From CAVTWS01 sp963738445 (lineage in GTDB: Bacteria > Actinomycetota > Acidimicrobiia > Acidimicrobiales > SHLQ01): a stretch of DNA of 64,000 bases. The DNA lies in assembly GCA_963738445.1 (NCBI GenBank), contig CAVTWS010000009.1, positions 25,488 through 89,487 of the forward strand, given 5' to 3'. Position 1 is the stretch's first letter, and each line of letters starts with the position of its first letter. Shown in pieces: positions 54,400 to 62,412 of this stretch. The position numbers and the translations under genes are program-made. The notes beneath the pieces were generated by a model, which made no database searches, was not told the origin of the DNA, and saw nothing but the letters and a program-made list of their open reading frames with translations.

Positions 54400-55646
54400 T
54401 GCTCCTCAGGCACGTCGAAGCGGGCCATGTAGGCGGCCAGTCGGTGCCGCAGCTCCACGCGATCGAGGCCGAGGTCGTCGAAGCCGTAGGACCGCTGGCC
54501 GTGACGGTCCTTGGGCTTGGCGTCGAGGTAGGCCCGCATCGTGACCGCCGTGCTCTTCTCGAGCTTCATGCCCAACTGCTCGTAGACCGAGGCGATGGTG
54601 CCGAGCGGGTCCTCGAGGAGATCGGCGTACCGGATGTCGACGAAGCGCTCGCCGGGCACGGCCCCGCCATCACGCTGCTGGATCACCATGTCGAGCAGGA
54701 ACGGGTAGCCCATCGCGATTCGCTGGACCATCGGCTCGAAGTCGACGTCGTCGGTGCGCTGCCACCGGACGGTGGCGAGCATGTCGGCCGTGGAGGCCAT
54801 GACCTTCAGCGGGTCACGGTGGGTTTGCACGACCCGCGCATCGGGGAACTCGGCGAAGAGGTTCGACAGACACGACAGGTAGCCGGGGTTCTTCAAGATG
54901 AACCGCCCCGGCTTCTTCCACTGGAGGTGCTGCAGCAGGCGTCGCTGGAACCGCAGGGCCAGCTGGCCGTTGTCGGCGGCGGCCCACGCCTCGAGGTTCG
55001 GCGCCCGGTGCGTCGCGGACCAGATGGGCGAGACGAAGGCATGCATCTGTCCCATCGAGTCCTCGTCGGGCTCGTCGACGGCAGTCTCGTGGATGGCGGT
55101 CAGTTCCGGGATCACCTGCTCCCAGAGCTCGATCTCGGCCGCCGTCGCCGCGATGCGGGCGGGATCCGGCCGGTCCGCCTCGGGTGGCGGGGATGGATGG
55201 CGGTATTCCCAACCGAGCGCCGGCCGCAACGTCGGGTCCTGCCCGATGAGCTCGACGAGGATGCTCGTCCCTGTGCGACCGAGTCCGGTGATGAAGATCG
55301 GCTCCACTACCGGTTGCTCGAGGATCTCCGGGTGCGCCTGTTCCGTCTGCGCCATCTGGAGGCGGACGACGAGGGACTTCACGATGTCGATGCGAGCCAG
55401 GAGCCGGCCCGTCAGGGTCAGGTCGGCGTCGACGAGGTCCTGCACCAGGAGGCCGAACGGCACACGCCAGTCATCGCCGCCGAAGTCGTGCAGGCCGGTC
55501 ACTTCGCAGGCGGCGTGCAGCAGCGAGGTCTCGTCAAGCGGAACGACGGCCGCGGCGCCGATGTCTCGTCCGACCGTGTTGAGGGTCTGCACCCAGGCGG
55601 GCCGGGGTCGGGGGGTCCAAGTCGTCGGCACGGCGGCGTTCTCCAC
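54396..55646 (-). CDS. Sulfotransferase family protein
   Basis: 416 residues, cytosolic. The 5'-phosphosulfate loop is 'PIFITGLGRTGTSILVEL' and the 3'-phosphate motif is 'VVQTHRDPLKVMASTADM'; 'GWEYRHPSPP' and 'WKKPGRFILKNPGYLSCL' are typical of the actinobacterial Sulfotransfer_3-like group. It would move a sulfuryl group from PAPS to a hydroxyl. Actinobacterial members are often found among lipid genes. The GTG at 55646 begins 1 base after the cyclase gene's stop, so it is second in an operon of cyclase, sulfotransferase and DUF1214-like protein. Confidence 0.85.
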   Translation of the reverse strand: MENAAVPTTWTPRPRPAWVQTLNTVGRDIGAAAVVPLDETSLLHAACEVTGLHDFGGDDWRVPFGLLVQDLVDADLTLTGRLLARIDIVKSLVVRLQMAQTEQAHPEILEQPVVEPIFITGLGRTGTSILVELIGQDPTLRPALGWEYRHPSPPPEADRPDPARIAATAAEIELWEQVIPELTAIHETAVDEPDEDSMGQMHAFVSPIWSATHRAPNLEAWAAADNGQLALRFQRRLLQHLQWKKPGRFILKNPGYLSCLSNLFAEFPDARVVQTHRDPLKVMASTADMLATVRWQRTDDVDFEPMVQRIAMGYPFLLDMVIQQRDGGAVPGERFVDIRYADLLEDPLGTIASVYEQLGMKLEKSTAVTMRAYLDAKPKDRHGQRSYGFDDLGLDRVELRHRLAAYMARFDVPEEQ

Positions 55647-55647
55647 G

Positions 55648-56602
55648 TCAGAAGGTGGCGATGGGGTTCACGGGGCTGCCCGTGGTCCCGGCGAAGCGGA
55701 TGGGGCAGACCGCGAGGCTGAAGTCCCACTGCTGCAGGCGCTCGGCGGTCCTGGCGCAGGCTTCCAGGTCGCAGTTGTCGACCAGCCAGAGGCCCATGGC
55801 AACGAGCGCGACGGAGTGCACGGGCATGAAGACGTCGGGGATGCCAGACGGCTGAACATCGGTGGCGGTATCGGCGCCGATGTAGGCCACCTGCCGGTCG
55901 TGCAGCCAGGGCAGGCACGACGCGTGCCATCCGGCCTGCGTCATGTGCCCGGCCGCCTCCCACACGTGGCCGGTTTCGTGGCGGAACCGTCCGTACCCGG
56001 TCCGCAGCAGCACGGCGTCACCCGGCTCGACCCGAACGCCCTGGCGCTCCTGAGCCGACTCGAGGTCAGCGGGCAGGACCGCATCGCCCGGCTCGAGCCA
56101 CTCGACGCCGCGCACGGCAGGGATGTCGAGCAGCAGGCCACGGGTGCCCAGCCCGTCGGATGCCGCCGTGACCGCACACCAGCGGGCGCCGTCGGTCGCA
56201 TCGACCTCCTCGGCGGGCCGACCGTTGTACATCCTCCCGTCCCAGAACATGTGAGCGGGCGAGTCGAGATGGGTGTGAGCCCCTCCATGGAACATGAAGG
56301 TGAGCGACTCGGACGCGACTCCCCAGCGGGTGTCCTCGACGAACCCCGGCATCGACACCTCCGGCATGCCCACGTCGGCCATCCGGGCGACGGCGAAGGT
56401 CGAACGTTCGATGCCGGCGCCGCCCACCGTCAGCTCCCAGGCGCACGAGACGCTGACCCCGTTGCGGACCGACGCCGCGGCGCGACGGACGCGCCTCGGG
56501 CGTGATGAAGTTCAGGGTTCCGAGCTCGTCGTCCTCGCCCCATCGGCCCCAGTTGGACAGCTGGTCGAAGTAGGCGAGGACGTCGTCGGTTCCCAGTGTC
56601 AC
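55648..56602 (-). CDS. Cyclase family protein (kynurenine-formamidase-like), one frame break
   Basis: About 317 residues after correction near 56490, where the first frame ('LGTLNFITPEAR') runs into the second ('SVSCAWELTVGGAGI'). The metal motif 'FHGGAHTHLDSPAH' is the HxGTHxDxPxH signature of the PF04199 hydrolases, and 'GDAVLLRTGYGRF' is the second conserved block. Members hydrolyse N-formylkynurenine, isatin, lactones or cyclic amides with Mn or Zn. The GTG at 56602 is preceded by GGAGAGG. Leftward promoter at 56630-56658. Substrate here unknown; a lactone is possible given neighbouring lipid genes. Confidence 0.85.
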
Positions 56603-56629
56603 GTTCCTCTCCCCCGGCCGGATCAGGAC

Positions 56630-56680
56630 GTTCTAGGGCGACGCGGGGGCTTCGTCAACATCGACATCGATGTCATAATG
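56630..56680. promoter_or_regulatory. Divergent promoters around GACATCGATGTC
   Basis: Leftward: TTGACG (56658-56653), 17 bases, TAGAAC (56635-56630). Rightward: the perfect 12-base palindrome GACATCGATGTC (56663-56674) followed by CATAAT (56674-56679). This is the only copy with ATC in both halves instead of a GACGTC core. Confidence 0.55.
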
Positions 56681-56708
56681 GGCCACCACCGAGGCTGAGG
56701 AGACCATC

Positions 56709-57119
56709 GTGCCCGTTGCCAAGCCATCCGATTTCCCCGTCGGCGGCGGTGGTCGCTGGCCGTTGTGCGGCCAAGGCGGCTTCAAATCCGTCCACTGGGG
56801 CGACCTGGAGATCGGCCACACGGTCCTTGACCAGCCGACGAGCTCCGAGGGCCACTACGACGCCCTGCCGGGCGGGATGTGCCCCTGCCCACACTTCGGC
56901 TACGTGTTCCAGGGCACCGTCCGCTGCGTGTACGTGGACTCGGACCTCCCCGATGAGGTGGCCCGGGCCGGCGAGGCCTACTTCTTCCGGCCCGGTCACT
57001 ACCTCGTGTACGAGGAGGACGCGAGCGAGGTCCTCGAGTGGAACCCCGCCGACGCCCTCCAGTTCCTCATGGACCACATCGAGGACCACGCCCGGCGCCA
57101 CCTCGAGGCCCAGGGCTAG
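56709..57119 (+). CDS. Small cupin-like conserved protein
   Basis: 136 residues, start GTG at 56709 after GAGGAG with about 8-base spacing. Order: 'HWGDLEIGHTVLDQPTSSEG', 'CPCPHFGYVFQGTVRCVYV', 'GEAYFFRPGHYLVYEEDASE' and 'FLMDHIEDHARRHLEAQ'. The 'H.GYV..G' strand and the 'PGH' turn resemble the two cupin motifs, with possible metal ligands, but no enzyme family is recognised. It diverges from the cyclase operon across the GACATCGATGTC palindrome and converges on an F420-dependent gene 12 bases away. Role unknown. Confidence 0.7.
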   Translation: MPVAKPSDFPVGGGGRWPLCGQGGFKSVHWGDLEIGHTVLDQPTSSEGHYDALPGGMCPCPHFGYVFQGTVRCVYVDSDLPDEVARAGEAYFFRPGHYLVYEEDASEVLEWNPADALQFLMDHIEDHARRHLEAQG

Positions 57120-57131
57120 CCGGGGCTCGCC

Positions 57132-57965
57132 TCACCCCATGTTCAGGTGCACCGTGGCGAGGGCCTCGATGCGCTCCAGGTACTCCTCGAGGCTGTCGGC
57201 GGCGAAGCGCACGGCAACGGTCGTCGCCCCCGCCGCCGCGGTCTCGGCCAGGACCTCCTGAGCCCGCCCGGGCTCGCCGATCGGGTCCAACCGGGCGCTC
57301 GGGGGTAGCTCGACCTCGAAGCCTGGAGGGAGCTCGACTCGGGCGAGCCACTCCTGGGCCTGCGCCGGGCGCACGGCGAAGGGGCTCCAGCCGTCGGCCA
57401 GCGCCACCGCCCGGCGCAGTGAGCGCAGCGTGCGACCACCGACCCAGAGGGGGACCCGGTCCTGCACGGCGCATGGATCCACGACGAGACCGTCGAAGTC
57501 GTAGAACTCGCCATGGTAGGAGGGCTCGGGCTGGGACAGCGCGGCCCGGAGCGCCCGCAGGGCATCGTCGGCTCGGGTGCCGCGATCCTCGAACGGGGCA
57601 CCGATGAGGTCGAACTCCTCCTCCAGCGTGCCGACGCCGACGCCGAGGATCAGCCGTCCCCCACTGACCACGTCCAGGGTCCCGTAGCGCTTGGCGATCT
57701 CCAGCGGGTGGTGGTAGCCGAGGACCAGGACTGAAGTCGCGAAGCGGATGTGCTCGGTCCGGGCGGCGAGGAAGCCGAAGGTGGCCAGTGGGTCCCAGTA
57801 GCGCACGCCGCGGCGATCGCGCTCCACGGCCGGCACGCCGATGTGCTCGCTACAGGTCAGGTGGTGGTAGCCGAGGCGGTCGGCCGCTTCGGCGATCCGG
57901 GCCACGTCCTCGATCGAGGCGTCCTCCTCCCACGAGCCGTGTCCGCCTGGCGTCATCGTCACCAC
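57132..57965 (-). CDS. LLM class F420-dependent oxidoreductase
   Basis: 277 residues from the GTG at 57965. Family-typical N-termini read 'MKLSIG.PVV', and here 'LKLSIGTPVVTMTPG' is encoded from a CTG at 57989, so the true start is probably that codon (or a lost ATG) rather than the GTG. 'ADRLGYHHLTCSEHIGVP', 'GYHHPLEIAKRYGTLDVVSG' and 'GVGVGTLEEEFDLIGAPFED' define the fold and phosphate loop; 'VPLWVGGRTLRSLRRA' is the usual late strand. Last gene of the leftward operon starting with the orphan binding protein. Substrate unknown. Confidence 0.85.
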   Translation of the reverse strand: MVTMTPGGHGSWEEDASIEDVARIAEAADRLGYHHLTCSEHIGVPAVERDRRGVRYWDPLATFGFLAARTEHIRFATSVLVLGYHHPLEIAKRYGTLDVVSGGRLILGVGVGTLEEEFDLIGAPFEDRGTRADDALRALRAALSQPEPSYHGEFYDFDGLVVDPCAVQDRVPLWVGGRTLRSLRRAVALADGWSPFAVRPAQAQEWLARVELPPGFEVELPPSARLDPIGEPGRAQEVLAETAAAGATTVAVRFAADSLEEYLERIEALATVHLNMG

Positions 57966-57999
57966 GGGTGTACCAATGGACAGCTTCAGGTCGAGGATC

Positions 58000-58729
58000 T
58001 CATCGCCATGCCTCCCACTCGATCATCGACCGGAGCGGCCCGGCGAACCGTGGCCGCACGCCGCCGGAGCGCCAACGCTGCTCGAGCAGTGGGGTCAGTG
58101 CTTCCGTCGTCACGATCGGGTCCTCGTCCAGGTAGATGACGGTGGTGTGCTGCGGGTCACCCTGGGTCGCCGGGTGCAGGTCCCAGGCGTCGGTCGAGCC
58201 GTAGACCCACACCCCGGCCACCCCGGGGGTGGCGAGCACGGCGGGGTGGTGGTCGGTCTCGAGCCACTGCTCCCAGGCTCCGGCGTCCGCGTCCGGCGGC
58301 TCCTCGACCACGACGAGGACGCCGCGGTGCGGACGGAACGGCACGACCTCGGCCGAGATCAGCGCCTGCGGCGCGGCGTACCCAGCGGAGGAGCGCCGGC
58401 ATCCGCAGCTGCAGCGACGGCCGGTGCTCGGGGAAGCGGCCCATCTCGGCCAGGCGCCGGCCGAGGGCCATGAAGTCGTCGTGGGTCTGCTGGACCGGGT
58501 CGCCCACGAGGTAGTTGACGAGGTTGCCGACGCGCTCGAGGTCTCCGCTCGCCGCGACCCGCGCTGCGGTGCAGTCGGCGTCGGCGAGGTACCGCAGGCC
58601 GAGCTGGATGCCCGGCAATTGGTACTGCTCGGGCATGTGGTCGAGCAGGTGCCACCGCAGGTAGCTGCCGTCGTCGTCAGGTGGTGCCGGCGGGGTGAAG
58701 CTGAAGAACGCCGCCTTCACGCGGTTCAT
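58000..58729 (-). CDS. EthD-like protein with two ferredoxin-like domains, one frame break
   Basis: About 242 residues after dropping one T near 58382. The first half ('KAAFFSFTPP', 'RWHLLDHMPEQYQLPGIQLG') and the second half ('RGVLVVVEEPPDADAG', 'EQWLETDHHPAVLATPGVAG') are alike: each holds a 'W...DH.P....PG' pattern of dimeric alpha/beta barrel (EthD/muconolactone-isomerase-like) proteins, so the gene is an internal duplication. EthD itself supports a P450 that degrades ethers. GAGGG precedes the ATG at 58729. Placed between an SDR and an F420 enzyme; reaction unknown. Confidence 0.7.
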
Positions 58730-58776
58730 GGTGGAAGCCCTCCTCGACGATCTTGACACCGATGTCCGAGCGGCGG

Positions 58777-59559
58777 TCAGCCCTGCATGACTCCGCCGGC
58801 GTCGACGGGGATCGACTGGCCGGTGATGGTCCGGCTCTCGTCGCTGGCCAGGAAGAGGGCCAGGTTGGCGATGTCCTCGGTCGAGGAGATGTCCCGGAGG
58901 GCGACACCCCGGAGCAGCCGGGCCCGATGGTCCTCGTAGGCCACGCCCTTCTCCTCCGCCGTCCGGCGCACCCAGTTCTGCCAGAGCTCGGTGTCGATGG
59001 CGCCCGGCACCAGGCAGTTGCAGCGGATGCCGTACTCGCCGACATCGAGCGCCACCGCCTTCGTGAACGCTCGCAGCGACGCCTTCGCCGTGACGTAGTG
59101 GCTCTTGCGCACCATCCCGTTGTAGGAGGAGGTCGACGAGAAGTTCAGGATCACGCCGGATCGGCGCTCGAGCATCGACTGCCGGAGGACCTCCCGCGTG
59201 CAGAGCATCGCCGCCGTGACGTCGACGGCGATCGTGGCGTTCCAGTTCTCGAGGGTCTGCTCCCAGATCCAGGTGTCGGTACCGGGCACGGCGGCGTTGT
59301 TGCAGAGCACGTCGACCTGGCCGAACTCGTCGACCGCCCGCTGCGCCATGGCGACGACGTCGTCCTCGTCGGTGACATCGACGCGCATGGCGATGGCGCC
59401 GCCGCCGGCAGCGGCAGCGGCCTCTTGGACGAGCTCCTCCCGGCGGGCGGCGAGCAGGACCCGCGCCCCCTCCCGCACGAACATCGCCCCCATGACGGGC
59501 CCCAGCCCGCTGCTGGCGCCGGTGATGATGGCGACCTTCCCGTCGAGGCGGCCGGTCAT
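58777..59559 (-). CDS. SDR family oxidoreductase
   Basis: 260 residues. 'AIITGASSGLGPVMG' (TGxxxGxG), 'RVLLAARREELV' (Arg after beta-2 hints at NADP), 'LCNNAAVPG' (NNA), 'NFSSTSSYNGM' with catalytic Ser, 'HYVTAKASLRAFT' (YxxxK) and 'ITGQSIPVDAGGVMQG' at the end. ATG at 59559 overlaps the SnoaL-like stop as ATGA; the longer open frame upstream is the antiparallel content of that gene. Part of the leftward operon binding protein, SnoaL, SDR, EthD, LLM. Confidence 0.92.
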   Translation of the reverse strand: MTGRLDGKVAIITGASSGLGPVMGAMFVREGARVLLAARREELVQEAAAAAGGGAIAMRVDVTDEDDVVAMAQRAVDEFGQVDVLCNNAAVPGTDTWIWEQTLENWNATIAVDVTAAMLCTREVLRQSMLERRSGVILNFSSTSSYNGMVRKSHYVTAKASLRAFTKAVALDVGEYGIRCNCLVPGAIDTELWQNWVRRTAEEKGVAYEDHRARLLRGVALRDISSTEDIANLALFLASDESRTITGQSIPVDAGGVMQG

Positions 59560-60059
59560 GACGGCCTTTCCCCGAACAGCTCCTGCAGCGACGTCTCGAA
59601 CAGCTCCCGCCCAGCCCCGGATTCGTCCAGCACCCGGTTGGTGCGACGCCGTACCCGCCAGGCCGATCCCGATCGCTCGACGTCCCACCGCACCGCGCTC
59701 ACCCGCCAGAGGAAGAAGCGCTTCTCCTCCCGGCGCATGATCAGCGAGTAGTTCAGGGCAATGGCGCGGTCGCCGTCGATCTCCACGAGCAGCGGCCCGC
59801 CGAAGTGTGCCACCCCGGCGCCGATCAGGCTGTGGTGGGCGTCGCTCTGCAGCATGGCCTCCACCCCCGCGCTGCCCTGGTGCGGCTCCCCCGCCGCGTC
59901 CCAGTCGTAGACCCCGTCCTCGAGCCACGCCTCGGCGGCCAAGGTCGCCAGCCCGGCGTCGGCGGCCGGCCCGTAGGACATGATCAGCCGCTGGATCGCC
60001 GACTCGTCCTCCAGCTGTCGGACCCGGCGCTCGAGCTCGTCGGCGGTCGTGTTGTCCAT
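59556..60059 (-). CDS. SnoaL-like (NTF2-fold) protein
   Basis: 167 residues. An N-terminal coiled helix 'LERRVRQLEDESAIQRLIMS' leads into the cone fold, with 'WLEDGVYDWDAAGEPHQGSA' and 'SDAHHSLIGAGVAHFGGP' in the pocket region and 'WRVSAVRWDVERSGSAWRVR' as the final sheet. The long start helix and the 'AIQ.L...Y...AD.G' pattern are usual for the SnoaL_4-like branch in steroid and polyketide pathways. GGAG with 7-base spacing precedes the ATG at 60059. Tightly coupled to the SDR (4-base overlap). Catalytic role uncertain. Confidence 0.8.
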   Translation of the reverse strand: MDNTTADELERRVRQLEDESAIQRLIMSYGPAADAGLATLAAEAWLEDGVYDWDAAGEPHQGSAGVEAMLQSDAHHSLIGAGVAHFGGPLLVEIDGDRAIALNYSLIMRREEKRFFLWRVSAVRWDVERSGSAWRVRRRTNRVLDESGAGRELFETSLQELFGERPS

Positions 60060-60094
60060 CGGATCTCCATTTCCGCTGAAGCGGTTACGGACCC

Positions 60095-61369
60095 TCAGCC
60101 GAGTGTCAGGACCTCGGCAGGCACCTCGAGGACGCCCACGTCGGTCCGCTCGCCGTCAGGACCGTAGGTCCACCGGACGACGTCGGTGCTGCAGATGTTC
60201 GGCGCGAACGACACCGGCGCAGTCCCGCACTGGAAGGTGATGCCACCGCCCAGTGGCAAATCGAGCGGCTCCATGGCGCTGAGCGCGGCGCTGATCGAGG
60301 CGGCGTCGACGGCGTCGGTCGCGCCGGTCAGCGCCCGCACGAAAGCGAGAACGACAGCAACGCTTCCTGGCGTCCCGGTGTTCGGCTCGGCATCGGGCGC
60401 ATAGGTGGCGAGCACGGCCTCGTAGAGCTGGACGTCCTCGTCGGTGGGGTCGTCGGTCGCCGCGCCGGTGCCGACGATGCCTTCGACCCCGTCGGTCACA
60501 CCTTCGATCACCGCCGGGGAGAGGGCGGTCGTCACGATCGTGCCCTCGTAGCCGAGCTGGTGGAGCGCGTTGAACGCATTGATCAAGAAGTCGTCGGTCC
60601 CGGTGACGGCGAACACGCCGGCCCCACCGTTGATCGCCTCCTGGATCTGCGGCGTCATGTCCGCCACCGAGGGGGCGATCGGGGCGATCTGCAGTCCGAT
60701 GCCCAGGTTGTCGAAGATCGGCTCGGCGATCTGGGTGATGGGACCCGTCGCGGCGGGAACGTCGATGACGATGAGCCCGACCTCGTCGACTCCCTCCTCC
60801 TGGGCCACCAGGCCCGGCACGGCGATCTGCGAGATGGGGTTCGTCAGGAGGAACGCATCAGGCTCCAGGAGGACGGACGTGGCGGCAGAGTTGTAGGTGA
60901 AGTAGGGGACGCCCGAGCCCGCTAGCCCCTCGAAGATCGCCTGGTCCTGGATCGAGACGGGCACGAGCACGGCGGCGACGCCGGCACCAGCCATCTGAGC
61001 GCCGCACTGGGTGGCACCGGTCGGCGTACCTTCGGTCACGCAGTTCTCGACCTCGATCACGTGGCCGTTGATCCCGCCGAGGTACTCGTTCGCGTAGTCC
61101 ACGGTCGCGTTGACGGTGACCTCCAGCGGCGAGGAGTCGGGGGTGTCGCTGAGGCCATCCGTCACCACCCCGATCGTGATCGGGGTGTCGGTCGCCTCGT
61201 TCGGCTCACCGAGCACGTCAGCGGTGTCGCCCTCGACAACGGTTGTGGGGCCCGACGAGGCGTCGTCGTCCTTGCTACTGCAGGCCGCCGCTCCGACCAA
61301 GGCCAACGCGGCGAGTCCGATGAGCGCGCACTTACGTCCACCTCGAACCTGCAAAGGCACAGCTCCCAT
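60095..61369 (-). CDS. ABC transporter substrate-binding lipoprotein, orphan paralogue
   Basis: 424 residues. Signal region 'ALIGLAALALVGAAACSSKD' with a lipoprotein-type Cys, then the Peripla_BP_6 fold: 'ITIGVVTDGLSDTPDSS', 'EYLGGINGHVIEVENCVTEG', 'CGAQMAGAGVAAVLVPVS' and 'PISQIAVPGLVAQEEGVDEV'. It is closely similar along its length to the importer's own binding protein (46602-47877) but has no transporter genes beside it; it heads a SnoaL/SDR/EthD/LLM operon instead. It may serve the LivHMG importer with a different ligand. Confidence 0.9.
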   Translation of the reverse strand: MGAVPLQVRGGRKCALIGLAALALVGAAACSSKDDDASSGPTTVVEGDTADVLGEPNEATDTPITIGVVTDGLSDTPDSSPLEVTVNATVDYANEYLGGINGHVIEVENCVTEGTPTGATQCGAQMAGAGVAAVLVPVSIQDQAIFEGLAGSGVPYFTYNSAATSVLLEPDAFLLTNPISQIAVPGLVAQEEGVDEVGLIVIDVPAATGPITQIAEPIFDNLGIGLQIAPIAPSVADMTPQIQEAINGGAGVFAVTGTDDFLINAFNALHQLGYEGTIVTTALSPAVIEGVTDGVEGIVGTGAATDDPTDEDVQLYEAVLATYAPDAEPNTGTPGSVAVVLAFVRALTGATDAVDAASISAALSAMEPLDLPLGGGITFQCGTAPVSFAPNICSTDVVRWTYGPDGERTDVGVLEVPAEVLTLG

Positions 61370-61392
61370 CCGCTTCGACCGTTACTTCCTAC

Positions 61393-61429
61393 TTTGACTT
61401 TGACGTCAACGTAGAGGAAAGGGAGACTG
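61393..61429. promoter_or_regulatory. Divergent TTGACT-TTGACGTCAA element
   Basis: TTTGACTTTGACGTCAA at 61393-61409, identical over 17 bases to the copy at 18351-18367. Leftward the core is followed after 10 bases by TAGGAA; rightward TTGACG (61401-61406) has a weak GAGACT (61424-61429) after 17 bases. Confidence 0.55.
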
Positions 61430-61481
61430 GACACAATGAGTTGATGCTGGACCGTCGAACAGAGACGTGAAGGAGCCGGTC

Positions 61482-62393
61482 TTGGCAGACCGAATGCAAG
61501 GTCGAGCGGCCCTGGTGACCGGCGCCGGCAACGGCATCGGCAAGGAGATCGCCCTACTGCTCGCTGCTGAGGGCACATCAGTGGTGGTCAACGACCTCGG
61601 CACCGACGTGTACGGCGAGGGCAAGAGCTCGGACGCGGCCGATGGGACGGTGGCCGAGATTGTCTCTGCCGGAGGCACTGCGGTCGCCAACTACGACTCG
61701 ATCGCTGAGCCGAGCGGGTGTGCCCGAGCCGTACGGACGGTCGTCGACGCCTTCGGTGCGTGCGACGTCCTCGTTGCCAATGCAGGGGCATTGGTCGACA
61801 CCCACCTCGGCATCGGAACGAGCGACGAGACATGGCAGCGCCTGTTGAACCTGTACCTCGGCCAGAAGTTCTGGCTGGCGCGTGAGGCCGTCCCGTCGAT
61901 GCTCGAGCGCGGGTGGGGTCGGGTGCTGTTCGCCACCTCGGAGATCGCCCGCGGGACGCAGGCGAACCCGCCCGGCGCGGCCGTGTTCAGCGGCGGCATC
62001 GGCATGGCTCGGGATCTGGCGAACCAGCATCGGAACAGTGGCGTCACCTTCAACTGCTACGCGCCCGGGGCCGCCACCCGCACCTTCGAGGTGTATCGAT
62101 CCCAGATCGACGAGGGCCTGCGGTCGAGCGGGGTTCCGGAAGAGCGGTGGACGGAGTACCACCTGCCGCCCGCCGAGCATGTCGCTCCGATGATCGTCTG
62201 GCTCTGCACAAACGCGGCGGCCGGGGTGAGCGGCGAGGTGTTCAACATCTCGGGCGGGTTCGTGCAGCGGTGGTCCCACCTCGAGAACCGAGCCACGTTG
62301 GTCAAGGGAGGCAGCCCGACGGAGAGGTGGACCCTCGACGAGCTCGACCGACTCGTGCCGAAGAGCCTGCTGAACCGAGGAGCGTCCGCGTGA
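61482..62393 (+). CDS. SDR family protein of the MFE-2/17beta-HSD4-like type, catalytic residues altered
   Basis: 303 residues. AAGGAG at 61470-61475 with 6-base spacing selects the TTG at 61482 over the in-frame GTG at 61467, which would leave the SD inside the gene. 'ALVTGAGNGIGKEIALLLA' and 'VVVNDLGTDVYGEGKSSDAA' followed by 'GGTAVANYDSIAE' are the signature of the hydroxyacyl-CoA dehydrogenase domain of multifunctional enzyme 2. At the YxxxK position the sequence reads 'VFSGGIGMARD': Phe for Tyr and Ile for Lys, so normal SDR chemistry is doubtful. Upstream of a DUF35 protein and a thiolase. Confidence 0.85.
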   Translation: MADRMQGRAALVTGAGNGIGKEIALLLAAEGTSVVVNDLGTDVYGEGKSSDAADGTVAEIVSAGGTAVANYDSIAEPSGCARAVRTVVDAFGACDVLVANAGALVDTHLGIGTSDETWQRLLNLYLGQKFWLAREAVPSMLERGWGRVLFATSEIARGTQANPPGAAVFSGGIGMARDLANQHRNSGVTFNCYAPGAATRTFEVYRSQIDEGLRSSGVPEERWTEYHLPPAEHVAPMIVWLCTNAAAGVSGEVFNISGGFVQRWSHLENRATLVKGGSPTERWTLDELDRLVPKSLLNRGASA

Positions 62394-62412
62394 CGCCGAT
62401 GCCTGTAGCTCG

